DNA of 64,000 nt. Source: Alphaproteobacteria bacterium. GTDB lineage: Bacteria > Pseudomonadota > Alphaproteobacteria > UBA828. A model generated the notes under the pieces. The model saw only the letters and a list, made by a program, of their open reading frames with translations, searched no databases and had not been told where the DNA came from. Of this stretch, positions 8,744 to 17,343 are shown piece by piece (the stretch's first letter is position 1; each line of letters starts with the position of its first letter). The stretch is from the NCBI GenBank assembly GCA_022826345.1, contig JAJDVB010000128.1, positions 62,001 to 126,000 of the forward strand, in the 5' to 3' direction. Position numbers and translations under genes: made by a program.

Positions 8744-9976
8744 ATGAGCGAGGGCAGGCGCGACGACAGCGGCACGAATGGCGCGGGGCGCAAGCCCGCG
8801 GCGCTCGTCTTCGCGGCCTTCCTCATGCTGGGGCTGACCTCGTTCGGCGGGCCTGTCGCCCACATCGGTTACTTCCGCGAGGCCTTCGTCACCCGCCGTC
8901 GCTGGATCGAGGACCGCGCCTACGCCGACCTCGTCGCGCTCTGCCAGATGCTGCCGGGGCCGACCTCGAGCCAGGTCGGGATCGGCATCGGGCTCGCGAA
9001 GGCGGGGCTGCCCGGCGCGGTGGCGGCGTGGATCGGCTTCACACTGCCCTCGGCGGTCCTCATGGTGGCCTTCGGCTATGGCATCGCGGCTTACGAGGAC
9101 GCGATCCCCGCCGGCGCCCTGCAAGGCTTGAAGGTAGTCGCGGCCGCAGTGGTGGCGCAGGCCGTCTGGGGCATGGCGCGCAGCCTCTGCCCCGACGCGC
9201 CGCGCGCCACGGTGGCGGTGCTCGCCGCCATCGCCGCAGTGCTGGCGCCCTCGGTCGTGACGCACGTCGCGATCATCGCCGCGGGCGCGCTCGCGGGCCT
9301 GCTGATCTTGCGTCCGACCGAAGGCGACCGCAGCGCCTCCCTCGGCATCGCCGTGGATCGGCGGTTCGCAATCCTGCTGCTCGCCCTCTTTCTCGCGCTG
9401 CTCATCGCGTTCCCGATCCTCGCCGCGGCCTGGCCGGCGGAGGCGCTCCGGCTGGCGGACGGCTTCTACCGCTCCGCCTCGCTGGTCTTCGGCGGCGGCC
9501 ACGTGCTGCTGCCGCTGCTGCAGGCGGAGGTGGTGCCGCCCGGCTGGGTCGCGAATGAGACCTTCATCGCGGGCTACGGCGCAGCGCAAGCGGTGCCGGG
9601 GCCGCTCTTCACCTTCGCGGCCTATCTCGGCGCCGTCGCGGGCATCGGGCCGGGCGGCGTGCTGGGCGGCCTGCTCTGCCTCGCTGCCGTCTTCCTGCCC
9701 TCGTTCCTCCTGGTGGTGGGCGCGCTCCCCTTCTGGGAGCGGCTCAGGCGCTTCGCGCTGGCGGAGCGCGCGATGCTCGGCGTCAACGCGGCTGTCGTCG
9801 GCCTGCTCGGCGCCGCCTTCTACGACCCGATCTGGACCGGCGGTGTGCGCACGCCGGCCGACCTCGCGCTCGGCCTCGCCGCCTTCGTGCTGCTGGCATT
9901 CTGGAAGGTACCGCCCTGGGCCGTGGTCATCATGGGCGCGCTGGCCGGCTGGGGGATCGATGCGCTCGCCGGCTGA
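8744..9976 (+). CDS. chrA: Chromate transporter, two-domain ChrA family
   Basis: A 410-residue polytopic membrane protein formed of two homologous CHR halves. The first half has TSFGGPVAHIGYFREAFV, then LCQMLPGPTSSQVGIGIG. The second repeats the pattern with FGGGHVLLPLL and AAQAVPGPLFTFAAYLGA. This is the long-chain form, thought to export chromate driven by the proton gradient, although many relatives have no proven chromate role. The ATG at 8744 puts the first hydrophobic segment about 20 residues in. Upstream in-frame codons lack a ribosome site. Its end overlaps the MFS start by 17 bases, so the two are coupled. An unusual neighbour for an MFS carrier. Confidence 0.9.
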   Translation: MSEGRRDDSGTNGAGRKPAALVFAAFLMLGLTSFGGPVAHIGYFREAFVTRRRWIEDRAYADLVALCQMLPGPTSSQVGIGIGLAKAGLPGAVAAWIGFTLPSAVLMVAFGYGIAAYEDAIPAGALQGLKVVAAAVVAQAVWGMARSLCPDAPRATVAVLAAIAAVLAPSVVTHVAIIAAGALAGLLILRPTEGDRSASLGIAVDRRFAILLLALFLALLIAFPILAAAWPAEALRLADGFYRSASLVFGGGHVLLPLLQAEVVPPGWVANETFIAGYGAAQAVPGPLFTFAAYLGAVAGIGPGGVLGGLLCLAAVFLPSFLLVVGALPFWERLRRFALAERAMLGVNAAVVGLLGAAFYDPIWTGGVRTPADLALGLAAFVLLAFWKVPPWAVVIMGALAGWGIDALAG

Positions 9977-11276
9977 CAGCCCGCAGGGAAGCGACGTAGC
10001 ACGCCCCGGCCTGCTGCATCCGCTCGTCGCCATCGTCGTCTGCTTCGGCGCGGTGTTCGTGCTGAGCCAGTTTTTCCGCGCCTCCAACGCCGTCATCGCC
10101 AAAACGCTGAGCGCCGAGTTCGGCCTTTCTCCCGAAGCGCTCGGCCTGCTCACCGGCATGTTCTTCCTCTCCTTCGGCGCGGCGCAGATACCGGTGGGCA
10201 TGCTGTTCGACCGCTTCGGCGCGCGACGCACGGCGCCGGTGGTGCTCACCGCCGCGATCGCGGGCTCGATCCTCTACGGCCTCGCGGACGGCGAGGCCAT
10301 GCTGATCACAGGGCGCCTGCTGCTCGGCATCGGCTGCTCGGTGGTCCTGATGGGCTCGCTCTTTCTCTTCGGCCAGTGGGCACCTGCCGCCTCTTTCAGC
10401 ACCTGGATGGGGCGGATGATCGCCATCGGCGGCGCCGGCGGGCTGCTCTCCACCACGCCGCTCGCCGCCATTGCGGAGACCCTCGGCTGGCGCACGGCCT
10501 TCTGGGGCGCAGCCGCGCTGACCGCCGTGGGCGCCATCGCCATCTACGCCATGGCCCGCGACCGTCCGTCGGCCGATGGCGGCAGCACGGCCCCTGTCGA
10601 AGGATTCCGCGATAGCCTACGCGGGGTCCGCGCGGCGCTGGCGACGCCGGGGTTCCCCACGCTCATCCTGATGGGATTTGCGTCCTATCCGGTGGTCATC
10701 ACCGTCCTCGGCCTCTGGGGCGGGCCTTTTCTCGCGGACCGGCACGGGCTCGAGCCGGTGGAGGCCGGCAACGCGCTCCTCGTAATGGCGGCCACGCTGA
10801 TCGTGGCGAACCTTGTGCTCGGCCCGCTGGAGCGCCGGCTGGACTTGCGCAAGTGGCTCATACTCGGCCTTGCCGCCGTCGTCGTCGCGGCCTTGGGCGT
10901 GCTCGCCGCGCTGCCCAATCTCGCAACTTGGGCCGTGATTCTGCTCCTCGCTCTGGTCGGCGCCTGCGGCTCCTACAACATCATCCTCGCGGGCCACGCC
11001 CGCTCGTTGCTGCCCGACCGGCTCGCGGGGCGCGGCATGGCGCTCATGGCGATCGCCTTCATGGGTGGGCCGGCTGTGCTGCAGGGCGTGAGCGGCGTCA
11101 TCATCGGCGCCTTTCCCGCGACGGACGGCGCGGCCCCGGCCATCGCCTACCAGGCGTTTTTCGCTTTCCTCGCCGCCCTGGTGGCGGTGGCATGCGTGGC
11201 CTATCTGCGGCTGCCGGACGCCAAACCGAGCGCAGGCTTCGCCACGGAGCCCGCCCGGCCAGCCGGCTCAGCGTAG
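9960..11276 (+). CDS. Major facilitator superfamily transporter
   Basis: A 438-residue protein with about twelve hydrophobic segments. The A-motif loop after the second segment is seen as GMLFDRFGARRTAP. The start ATG at 9960 lies inside the end of chrA in another frame, overlapping its stop, which implies translational coupling. Sequence such as GLLTGMFFLSFGAAQIPVG is typical of the sugar-phosphate/anion-type MFS branch, but I cannot name a substrate. Its 3' end overlaps the convergent M14 carboxypeptidase gene by nine bases. Alternative in-frame starts upstream would be entirely inside chrA. Confidence 0.85.
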   Translation: MRSPADSPQGSDVARPGLLHPLVAIVVCFGAVFVLSQFFRASNAVIAKTLSAEFGLSPEALGLLTGMFFLSFGAAQIPVGMLFDRFGARRTAPVVLTAAIAGSILYGLADGEAMLITGRLLLGIGCSVVLMGSLFLFGQWAPAASFSTWMGRMIAIGGAGGLLSTTPLAAIAETLGWRTAFWGAAALTAVGAIAIYAMARDRPSADGGSTAPVEGFRDSLRGVRAALATPGFPTLILMGFASYPVVITVLGLWGGPFLADRHGLEPVEAGNALLVMAATLIVANLVLGPLERRLDLRKWLILGLAAVVVAALGVLAALPNLATWAVILLLALVGACGSYNIILAGHARSLLPDRLAGRGMALMAIAFMGGPAVLQGVSGVIIGAFPATDGAAPAIAYQAFFAFLAALVAVACVAYLRLPDAKPSAGFATEPARPAGSA

Positions 11277-12395
11277 CGTGTCGATGACGGCGGCGAGCGC
11301 CTCCACGCAGCCGTGGCCGAGCCTGCGGCAGTGCGCCGGCGACCAGCCGTGGCGGGGATCGGGCGCGTTTACCGCGTCCTTGAAGGGCTGTTCCAGGGTC
11401 ATGGCGAGGCAGCCGTAGGTCTCCGCCACGTAGTTGGCGCAGATGCCGAGGTTGGCCTTGCCGGGCGGCGTCGGCGGGTAGCCGTGCTCGGTCTGGAAGT
11501 CCGGGTTGGCCGCCGCGAGGGCGGCCTGAAAACGCGCCTGCTTCTGCGCCAGTGCGTGCGTGTAGGACGGGATGCCCTCGGGTCCGGCGATAAAGGCGTA
11601 GGGGAGCGCCTCGTCGCCGTGCACATCGAGGCAGAAATCGACCCCGGTGCGCGCCATCTCCGCGCCGACGAGATGGACCTCCGGGCTCTCCTTCATGCTG
11701 GGCGCGGCCCAGGCGCGGTTGAGGTTGACGCCCGCCGCGTTGGTCCTGAGATGGCCGCGGCTGCTGCCGTCGGGGTTCATGTTGGGCACCACGCAGAAGC
11801 GCGCCTTCTCAAGTAGCGTGCGGGCGGCGGCATCGAAGGGGTCCAGCAGCCCGTCGAGAAACCCCTCCATCCACCACTCGGCCATGGTCTCGCCGGGATG
11901 CTGGCGCCCCACGATCCAGCAGGTCCGCTCCCGCGCCCCACCGATCTCCAGCAGGTCGAGCGGTGCCCCGTCGAGGGTGGTGCCGAGCCGGCGCACGGCG
12001 ACCAGGGGTGAACGCCCGATACGCGCGATGAGCGATGCGTGGCGGGCCATCGGATAGGGCGCGAAGTAGGCGAAGCGCACCTCGTCGCCGGCGGGGCGGT
12101 GCCGGATGGTCAGCACCGTGCCGTCGTACTCGGTCGCGACCCGGAGCCAGTCCTCGCCATCCTCCGAGGCGACGGCGCGATAGCCCTTCCAGCCCTCGGG
12201 ATAGGTGGCGCCCGCGGCGTTCTCGATTCGAAGCACGCAGTCCTCACCCGCAGCGCCGCGCAGCCGGAAGTAGAACCACTGGTAGAACGCGCCGCCCTCA
12301 TCGGGCACGATCTCGAGCCTGATCGGGCCGGTCTTGGGCAGCGCAAGGCAGCGGATGTTGCCGCCGTCGAAGTTGCAGTCGACGGTGCGGCTCAC
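11268..12395 (-). CDS. M14-family zinc carboxypeptidase, cytosolic (CCP-like)
   Basis: A 375-residue metallocarboxypeptidase. The N-terminal ~130 residues form the beta-sandwich found in cytosolic carboxypeptidases (NFDGGNIRCLALP, then FYQWFYFRL). The catalytic domain has zinc ligands HPGE in the segment GRQHPGETMAEWW and the third His in LDVHGDE. NLNRAW supplies the substrate Arg and TLEQPF the general base Glu. No signal peptide is present, so it acts in the cytoplasm. It lies 24 bp after the PLP decarboxylase gene on the same strand, suggesting one transcript. Bacterial homologues are linked to peptide or protein-tail processing, but the substrate here is unknown. Confidence 0.9.
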   Translation of the reverse strand: MSRTVDCNFDGGNIRCLALPKTGPIRLEIVPDEGGAFYQWFYFRLRGAAGEDCVLRIENAAGATYPEGWKGYRAVASEDGEDWLRVATEYDGTVLTIRHRPAGDEVRFAYFAPYPMARHASLIARIGRSPLVAVRRLGTTLDGAPLDLLEIGGARERTCWIVGRQHPGETMAEWWMEGFLDGLLDPFDAAARTLLEKARFCVVPNMNPDGSSRGHLRTNAAGVNLNRAWAAPSMKESPEVHLVGAEMARTGVDFCLDVHGDEALPYAFIAGPEGIPSYTHALAQKQARFQAALAAANPDFQTEHGYPPTPPGKANLGICANYVAETYGCLAMTLEQPFKDAVNAPDPRHGWSPAHCRRLGHGCVEALAAVIDTLR

Positions 12396-12419
12396 GGCCG
12401 GCTCCGCCAGCGGCCGTTG

Positions 12420-13703
12420 TCAGGTCGCATAGTTGGAGGCGCCGCGCGTCGCTGCGGTGAGGCCGCCGGAGCGTACCTCCGCCGTGACCTCGGCAAGGTC
12501 GGCGAGATAGTCGTCGATGCTCTCCGCATGCTTCATGTTGAGCCAGAGCAGGATGGAATCCGGCTCGCGCATGCGGATCGAGCGCCAGCCGCGCGCCGCC
12601 GTCCCCTCCTCCACCGCGAAGATGTCGAAGCCTTCGGCGTAGAAGGTGACGTGGAGCGCATGGGGGCGGCCGAGCACGGCGAGCCCCTCGATCGCGCCGA
12701 TCCCCTCGATCAACCGCTCGCGAATGCGCCGCTGGGCCTCGTAGATGCGGAGATAGCCCTCCTCGCCCAGATGGGTCATCACCGCCCAGGCGCTGGCGAC
12801 CCCGCCGCCCGAGCGAGTGCCGGTAATCGTGGGCGTGGAATAGGTGCCGGCGGGCCAGCCGTCGAACGTGGTCCGGTGGTAGCGCTCCAGCGCCTTGTCG
12901 CGCAGCAGGCAGAGCGAGATGCCCTTGTGGGCGTAGCCGAACTTGTGCATGTCCACCGACATCGAGGTGACGCCGGGGACTGCGAAGTCGAAGGGCGGGA
13001 TCGGCTCGCCCAGCATCGCCATGAAGGGCAGGATCATGCCGCCGATGCAGCCGTCGGAGTGCATCCAGAGGTCGTGGTCTCGGGCGAGTGCCGCGATCTC
13101 CTCGATGGGGTCGGTCTCGCCGTAGGGATAGGGCGGCGCAGAGCCCGCGATCATCACCGTGTTCTCGGTGATGGCGGCGGCCATGCCGGCGACATCGGCG
13201 CGCCAGCCCTCGCTGCGGGACATGCGCACGATCTTCATGCCGAGCCAGGCGGCGCCCTTGTCGAAGGCGGCGTGCGCCGTCTTCGGCACCACGACCTCGG
13301 GCACGCCGGCGACCGGGCGGTGCTCCCGCGCCCAGTCCCGTGCGGCCTTCATGGCCATGAGGATGCTCTCGGTGCCACCTGCGGTGGTGGAGCCGCCGGC
13401 ACCCTCCGGCCCGTGTAGCAGGTCGAGCACGCCCGCGATCAGCTCGCGCTCGCAGGCGGCGAGGCTCGGATAGGCGCTCGCGGCGAAGAGTCCGTTCTCG
13501 TTCCGGTAGGCGTCGTAGGCCTCGTGCGCGCAGCTCAGCAGGTCCTCGCCCGCGAAATAGGCGGCGGCGAAGCTCTTCTCGTGGCACCACGAGTTGTCGT
13601 CCGCGTGCGCCGCCAGCATCTCGGCCTTGAGGTCGTCCCAGGGCCGGCTCGCTTGGGGAAACCCCCGGTTCCGGCGCGTCTCGGGTGCCGCTCTGACTGC
13701 CAT
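12420..13703 (-). CDS. PLP-dependent decarboxylase/lyase of the sphingosine-1-phosphate lyase-like group
   Basis: A 427-residue group II PLP enzyme. SVDMHKFGYAHKG holds the Schiff-base Lys after HK. GGSTTAGGTESILMA is the phosphate-binding turn, and SDGCIGG carries the Asp that pairs with the pyridine nitrogen. The closest description is the sphingosine-1-phosphate lyase / tyrosine decarboxylase (MfnA) branch. The start at 13703 gives MAVRAAPETR and normal length. The frame remains open for nearly 1.2 kb upstream, but that part is antisense to the haem c gene and is not coding. It probably shares a transcript with the M14 peptidase downstream. Natural substrate is not predictable; amino acids and phospho-amino-alcohols are both possible. 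Confidence 0.85.
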   Translation of the reverse strand: MAVRAAPETRRNRGFPQASRPWDDLKAEMLAAHADDNSWCHEKSFAAAYFAGEDLLSCAHEAYDAYRNENGLFAASAYPSLAACERELIAGVLDLLHGPEGAGGSTTAGGTESILMAMKAARDWAREHRPVAGVPEVVVPKTAHAAFDKGAAWLGMKIVRMSRSEGWRADVAGMAAAITENTVMIAGSAPPYPYGETDPIEEIAALARDHDLWMHSDGCIGGMILPFMAMLGEPIPPFDFAVPGVTSMSVDMHKFGYAHKGISLCLLRDKALERYHRTTFDGWPAGTYSTPTITGTRSGGGVASAWAVMTHLGEEGYLRIYEAQRRIRERLIEGIGAIEGLAVLGRPHALHVTFYAEGFDIFAVEEGTAARGWRSIRMREPDSILLWLNMKHAESIDDYLADLAEVTAEVRSGGLTAATRGASNYAT

Positions 13704-13862
13704 CGCCTCCTCCCGCCGCGCACAGCGCCATGGAGACATAGCAGATCGGAGGTCGGATGGCAGGCGCCGCCGCGCTTGAGAGAGGGAGCGCGAGGCGCCT
13801 ACGATGCTGGCCGGCCCGTCCACCATCGAGGCGGGCGCTTTCTTGGACAGGGAGAGAAAGCG

Positions 13863-14675
13863 ATGCATCCACGGTTTACATTGCTCGCTGCCGTGCTTGG
13901 GCTGGCGCTGCTGGGGGCTTCCCCCCTTCGTGCGGCCGACATGCCTGCCGTCGACGACCTTGAGGTCCAGATGGGTGCCCCGGCCGGGACGGTCACGGTC
14001 TACGAGCCGCACTTGAGCGTGGGCGACGAACATGTCGCCGTCGACTACGTGGGCTACCCGGCCGTCGACGTGATGATGCATCTCTTCGGAGAAGACTGGG
14101 CGAGCCAGGCCGAGACGGTCGAGTTCCGCGCGCTGGACGGTTACGTCTTGCGCGTCGCCGCCGAACGCTTCCTGACGGTGGATGCCTTCTTCGTCTTCGC
14201 GCTGGGGGACGGGTCGCCGTTTACGGTCGACAATCTCTTGCAGAACCAGACCGACGTGCCGCTCGGGCCCTACTACCTGGTCTGGGACAATATCGGGAAC
14301 CCCGCCCTGATCGAGGAGGGTCCGGGCACATGGATTTATCAGATAGCCGAGGCCAACCTCGTCACGATTTCCGACGCGGCGCTGTTGCCCGAAGGGCTCG
14401 ACGCCCGCTTTCACGAGGGCGCGGCACTCGCCAAAGAGCACTGCCTGAGGTGCCACTTGGTGAACGGTTACGGCGGCGAGAAGCACGAGGGCAACCTCGC
14501 GGAGATCACCAAGGACTACGAAGAGGCGGAGTTCGTGAGCGTGGTCCTGGCACCGCTCTCCGTGTTCGAAGAGACCACCATGCCAGCCCTCTCCGACCGC
14601 TTGTCCGAAGACGAGCGCCAGCGCATCGCGCAGGCGCTTTTCGATTACCTCACCGCTATTCCGGTGCTGGAATAG
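13863..14675 (+). CDS. Periplasmic c-type cytochrome fused to a molybdopterin-oxidoreductase-like domain
   Basis: A 270-residue exported protein. Residues 1-25 are a signal peptide ending in PLRAAD. Residues about 45-165 resemble the sulfite-oxidase-type molybdopterin-binding fold as found in small proteins (YVGYPAVDVMMHLFG, EFRALDGYVLRV), but with no evident Cys ligand for molybdenum. The C-terminal domain has one haem site, CLRCH at 194-198, with a likely distal Met at 240 (TTMPAL). A periplasmic electron carrier or sensor role is plausible. GGGAGAGAAAG precedes the ATG as a ribosome site. It is divergent from the decarboxylase gene across 159 bp and is followed by the PaiB-like gene. Confidence 0.8.
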   Translation: MHPRFTLLAAVLGLALLGASPLRAADMPAVDDLEVQMGAPAGTVTVYEPHLSVGDEHVAVDYVGYPAVDVMMHLFGEDWASQAETVEFRALDGYVLRVAAERFLTVDAFFVFALGDGSPFTVDNLLQNQTDVPLGPYYLVWDNIGNPALIEEGPGTWIYQIAEANLVTISDAALLPEGLDARFHEGAALAKEHCLRCHLVNGYGGEKHEGNLAEITKDYEEAEFVSVVLAPLSVFEETTMPALSDRLSEDERQRIAQALFDYLTAIPVLE

Positions 14676-14733
14676 GGGCGGTACGCACGCAGCCGCGCGT
14701 TGACGACGTCGAGGCGACAGGAACTCTGGTTCG

Positions 14734-15363
14734 GTGCACAGCAATCCCGCCTTCCGGCGAGTCTCCCGGGACCGCAACCTGAGGTTCGCCGGGCAACGCG
14801 GGTTCGGCGTCCTGGCCATAGACGGTGGGGGGCCGCTCGTCAGCCACATTCCCTTCATCCTGGCTGAAGACGGCACGGCGGTTCATGCCCATCTCGTCCG
14901 TGGGAATCCGATCGCGCGGCACTTGTGTGAGAGGCAATGTGCAGCCGTGCTGGCGGTCAGTGGACCGGACAGCTACGTCTCGCCGGACTGGTACGGCACC
15001 GATGCGGTGGATCAAGTCCCGACCTGGAACTACGTCGCCGTGCACATCCGGGGCACGCTCCGACGCCGCGCGGATGAAACGCTCCGCGCCCATCTGGACG
15101 CGTTGTCGGCCCGGTTCGAGAACGAGCTTCGGCCCAAGCCCGCGTGGACGCCGGCCAAAGTGTCGCCGGACCAGCTTGCGGCGCTGATGCGCTCGATCAT
15201 GCCGGTCGAACTCTCGGTGGAGAGCGTTGACGGCACCTGGAAGCTCAATCAGAACAAGGACGACCAAGTTCGTCTGCGGGCCGCGGGGCTCGTCGAGAGC
15301 GACGGCTATGGGCAAGAAACCGCCGAACTTGCCTGCCTGATGCGAACCCCGCTTGAAAACTGA
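14734..15363 (+). CDS. FMN-binding negative regulator, PaiB family
   Basis: A 209-residue split-barrel flavin-binding protein of the PaiB family. Diagnostic segments are SHIPFIL, VSPDWYG, VPTWNYVAVHIRG and TWKLNQNK, which are the conserved blocks of the family. Length matches. In Bacillus PaiB was described as a negative regulator of sporulation and protease genes. In proteobacteria a role in flavin-dependent detoxification or regulation is only presumed. The start is GTG (MHSNPAF), which aligns with the common start of PaiB proteins. It follows the cytochrome by 58 bp and converges on the YbaK gene with 13 bp between stops. Confidence 0.85.
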   Translation: MHSNPAFRRVSRDRNLRFAGQRGFGVLAIDGGGPLVSHIPFILAEDGTAVHAHLVRGNPIARHLCERQCAAVLAVSGPDSYVSPDWYGTDAVDQVPTWNYVAVHIRGTLRRRADETLRAHLDALSARFENELRPKPAWTPAKVSPDQLAALMRSIMPVELSVESVDGTWKLNQNKDDQVRLRAAGLVESDGYGQETAELACLMRTPLEN

Positions 15364-15376
15364 ACTGCCGAAATTT

Positions 15377-15871
15377 CTACTGTTCGACCGCGATTTCGGG
15401 CGTGACTGTGCCCCCGGTCAGGTGCTGAAGCTCGTCGATCGTCGTGGCGAAGACGCAGTGCGGGTGGCCGGCGGCGGCGTAGACGGTCTCAAAGCGGCCG
15501 AGACTCGCGTCGATCGCGACCGGAAGCGGCGTCTCGTGCGCGAGCGGCGCGACCCCGCCGATGGAGAAGCCCGTGGCGGCGCGGACGGCGTCGGCATCGG
15601 CGCGGCGCACCTTCCCCTCACGGCCGAGCGCCCGCCCCAGCGCCTTGGAGTCGCAGCGGCGATCGCCCGCCACGAGTGCCATCACCGGCGTGCCGGCGAC
15701 GGTGAAGACCAGCGACTTCACGATGCTGCCCAAGGATGTGCCGATGCTCTGGGCGGCGTCCTCGGCGCTCCGCGCGGTGCTGGCGAGCGCGATCACCTCT
15801 GCCTGCGACCCCGCTTCGACGAGCGCCGCCTGCACCCGGCGCACCGCCGGATGGGCGATCGGGTCCGCCAC
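15377..15871 (-). CDS. YbaK/EbsC-type aminoacyl-tRNA deacylase
   Basis: A 164-residue protein with the whole YbaK/ProX editing domain. The Lys in GSIVKSLVF is the conserved one that binds the tRNA end. Also present are PVMALVAGDRR, ATGFSIGGVAPLAH and the C-terminal HPHCVFATT block. The family hydrolyses mischarged tRNAs (Cys-tRNA(Pro), Ala-tRNA(Pro) and others) in trans. The GFSIGGVAP block indicates the free-standing bacterial subfamily, but amino-acid specificity cannot be read. It is followed by the two GST genes upstream on the same strand (11 bp from the nearer one), so all three may be transcribed together from 17.2 kb. Confidence 0.88.
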   Translation of the reverse strand: MADPIAHPAVRRVQAALVEAGSQAEVIALASTARSAEDAAQSIGTSLGSIVKSLVFTVAGTPVMALVAGDRRCDSKALGRALGREGKVRRADADAVRAATGFSIGGVAPLAHETPLPVAIDASLGRFETVYAAAGHPHCVFATTIDELQHLTGGTVTPEIAVEQ

Positions 15872-15882
15872 GTTCGGGCTCC

Positions 15883-16500
15883 CTATTGCGGGACTTTGAG
15901 CCCCCGCTGCACCGCAGGCCGGGCGCGGATGGTCTCGAACCAGCGGTGCAGGTTCGGATAGTCAGCCCAGTCGATGCCGTGCCACTCCCAGCGCCCGACC
16001 CAGCCGACGCAGGCGATGTCGGCGATGGAATAGTCGCCCGCGAGGAAGTCGTGCTCCGCGAGCCTCCGGTCCATCACACCGTACAGCCGGTGCGCTTCGG
16101 TGGTGTAGCGCTCGATGGCGTAGGGCACCTCCTCCTTGGCGAAGCGCCGGAAATGGTTGGCCTGGCCGAACATCGGGCCGACGCCCCCCATCTGGAACAT
16201 CAGCCACTCCATCACCCGCCAGCGCCCGCGCGCGTCGGCCGGGATCAGCTGGCCGGTCTTGTCCGCGAGGTAGAGCAGGATCGCGCCGGACTCGAAGAGC
16301 GAGATCGGCTCGCCGTCCGGCCCGTCGGAATCGACGATCGCCGGAATCTTGTTGTTGGGGCTGATCTTGAGGAACTCGGGGTCGAACTGCTCGTCCTCCA
16401 GGATGTTGATCGTGTGCGCCCGGTAGGGGAGCCCGACCTCCTCGAGCATGATGGAGACCTTGACGCCGTTGGGCGTGCCGAAGGTGTAGAGGTCGATCAT
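15883..16500 (-). CDS. Glutathione S-transferase, YfcG/YghU (Nu) class, copy 1
   Basis: A 205-residue GST. The thioredoxin-like domain starts TFGTPNGVKVSIMLEE, with the TPNG motif that replaces a catalytic Tyr/Ser in Nu-class enzymes such as YfcG. It continues through NNKIPAIVD and LFESGAILLYLA, which bind glutathione. The helical C-domain has GDYSIADIACVGWV. Nu-class enzymes have disulfide reductase activity with two glutathiones. The ATG at 16500 gives the family's normal beginning; the frame is open much further upstream but those codons are antisense-like. A clear paralogue starts 707 bp upstream, indicating tandem duplication. Confidence 0.88.
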   Translation of the reverse strand: MIDLYTFGTPNGVKVSIMLEEVGLPYRAHTINILEDEQFDPEFLKISPNNKIPAIVDSDGPDGEPISLFESGAILLYLADKTGQLIPADARGRWRVMEWLMFQMGGVGPMFGQANHFRRFAKEEVPYAIERYTTEAHRLYGVMDRRLAEHDFLAGDYSIADIACVGWVGRWEWHGIDWADYPNLHRWFETIRARPAVQRGLKVPQ

Positions 16501-16511
16501 CGCGTCACTCC

Positions 16512-17207
16512 CTAGCGCGCTTCGAACTGCTTGGCGCCGAACATGATCGAGCGCTCTTCTTCGGTGAACACGGGTTTCTTGCGGATTTGGTCGGCCATCA
16601 CGTCGAGGCCGCGGCGCACCGCCGGGCGCTCCTTGTTGCGCTCCAGCCAGGCGCCGAGATGGGGATAATCCTCGATCTCCTGCCCCTGGTTGTACCAGAG
16701 CCGCATCCACGGGAAGATCGCCATGTCGGCGATGGAATAGTCGCCCGCGACCCACTCGCGGTCCGCCAAGCGCTTGTTCACCACCCGGTAGAGCCGGCTC
16801 GCCTCGTTGGTGTAGCGCTCCACCGCATAGGGGAGCTGCTCGGGCGCGTAGTTGCGGAAGTGGTGGCACTGGCCGAGCATCGGCCCGACGTTGCCCATCT
16901 GGAAGAAGAGCCACTGCAGCACCTCGGCGCGGCCCCGTTCGTCGGCGGGGATGAAGCGGCCGTGCTTCTCGGCGTAGTGCAGCATGATGGCGCCGGATTC
17001 GAAGAGCGAGAGCGGCTTGCCGTCCGCGCCGTCGGGGTCGACCACCGCCGGCATCCGGTTGTTGGGCGCAATGGCGAGGAAGTCCGGCTCGAACTGCTCG
17101 CCTTTGTTGATGTCCACGGGAATCACGTTGTACGGGATGCCGAGCTCCTCGAAGAGGATGGTGAGCTTCCACCCGTTCGGCGTCGGCCAGTAATAGAGAT
17201 CGATCAT
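16512..17207 (-). CDS. Glutathione S-transferase, YfcG/YghU (Nu) class, copy 2
   Basis: A 231-residue GST closely parallel to the gene just downstream. It shares WPTPNGWKLTILFEE, PNNRMPAVVDPDG, SLFESGAIMLHYAEK and GDYSIADMAIFPW with that gene's matching blocks. Its tail is about 25 residues longer (KPVFTEEERSIMF). Order on the minus strand is copy 2, copy 1, YbaK, with gaps of only 11 bp each. The pair has diverged too far for a recent duplication, so distinct substrates are likely. The function is glutathione-dependent redox or conjugation chemistry in the cytoplasm. Confidence 0.88.
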   Translation of the reverse strand: MIDLYYWPTPNGWKLTILFEELGIPYNVIPVDINKGEQFEPDFLAIAPNNRMPAVVDPDGADGKPLSLFESGAIMLHYAEKHGRFIPADERGRAEVLQWLFFQMGNVGPMLGQCHHFRNYAPEQLPYAVERYTNEASRLYRVVNKRLADREWVAGDYSIADMAIFPWMRLWYNQGQEIEDYPHLGAWLERNKERPAVRRGLDVMADQIRKKPVFTEEERSIMFGAKQFEAR

Positions 17208-17295
17208 GGCGCCCTTCTCCCTCGCCGCTTTGGGCCGGAGAGCGGCCCGGCCCTCTTATGACCAGCCGGCCCCGGCCGGTCAATGTCGCCACCCA

Positions 17296-17335
17296 TTCTC
17301 CCTCTCCGCCCCTGGGGAGGAGGGCCGGGGTGGGG
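17296..17335. repeat. G/C-rich intergenic repeat fragment (CTCCGCCCC...GGGGAGGAGGG type)
   Basis: A short stretch CTCCCTCTCCGCCCCTGGGG followed by AGGAGGGCCGGGGTGGGG lies between the GST and thiL genes. It resembles the common proteobacterial intergenic repeat with the theme CTCTCCCC...GGGGAGAGGG. A related fragment is at 52941-52974. It may be a transcript end for the thiL operon, but there is no T run. Confidence 0.35.
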
Positions 17336-17343
17336 TCACTCGG

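Noticed and set aside
12420..14876. Long minus-strand frame that would extend the PLP lyase to 818 residues
   Set aside because: The extra N-terminal part is antisense to the haem c protein and unlike any PLP enzyme; normal family start is at 13703.
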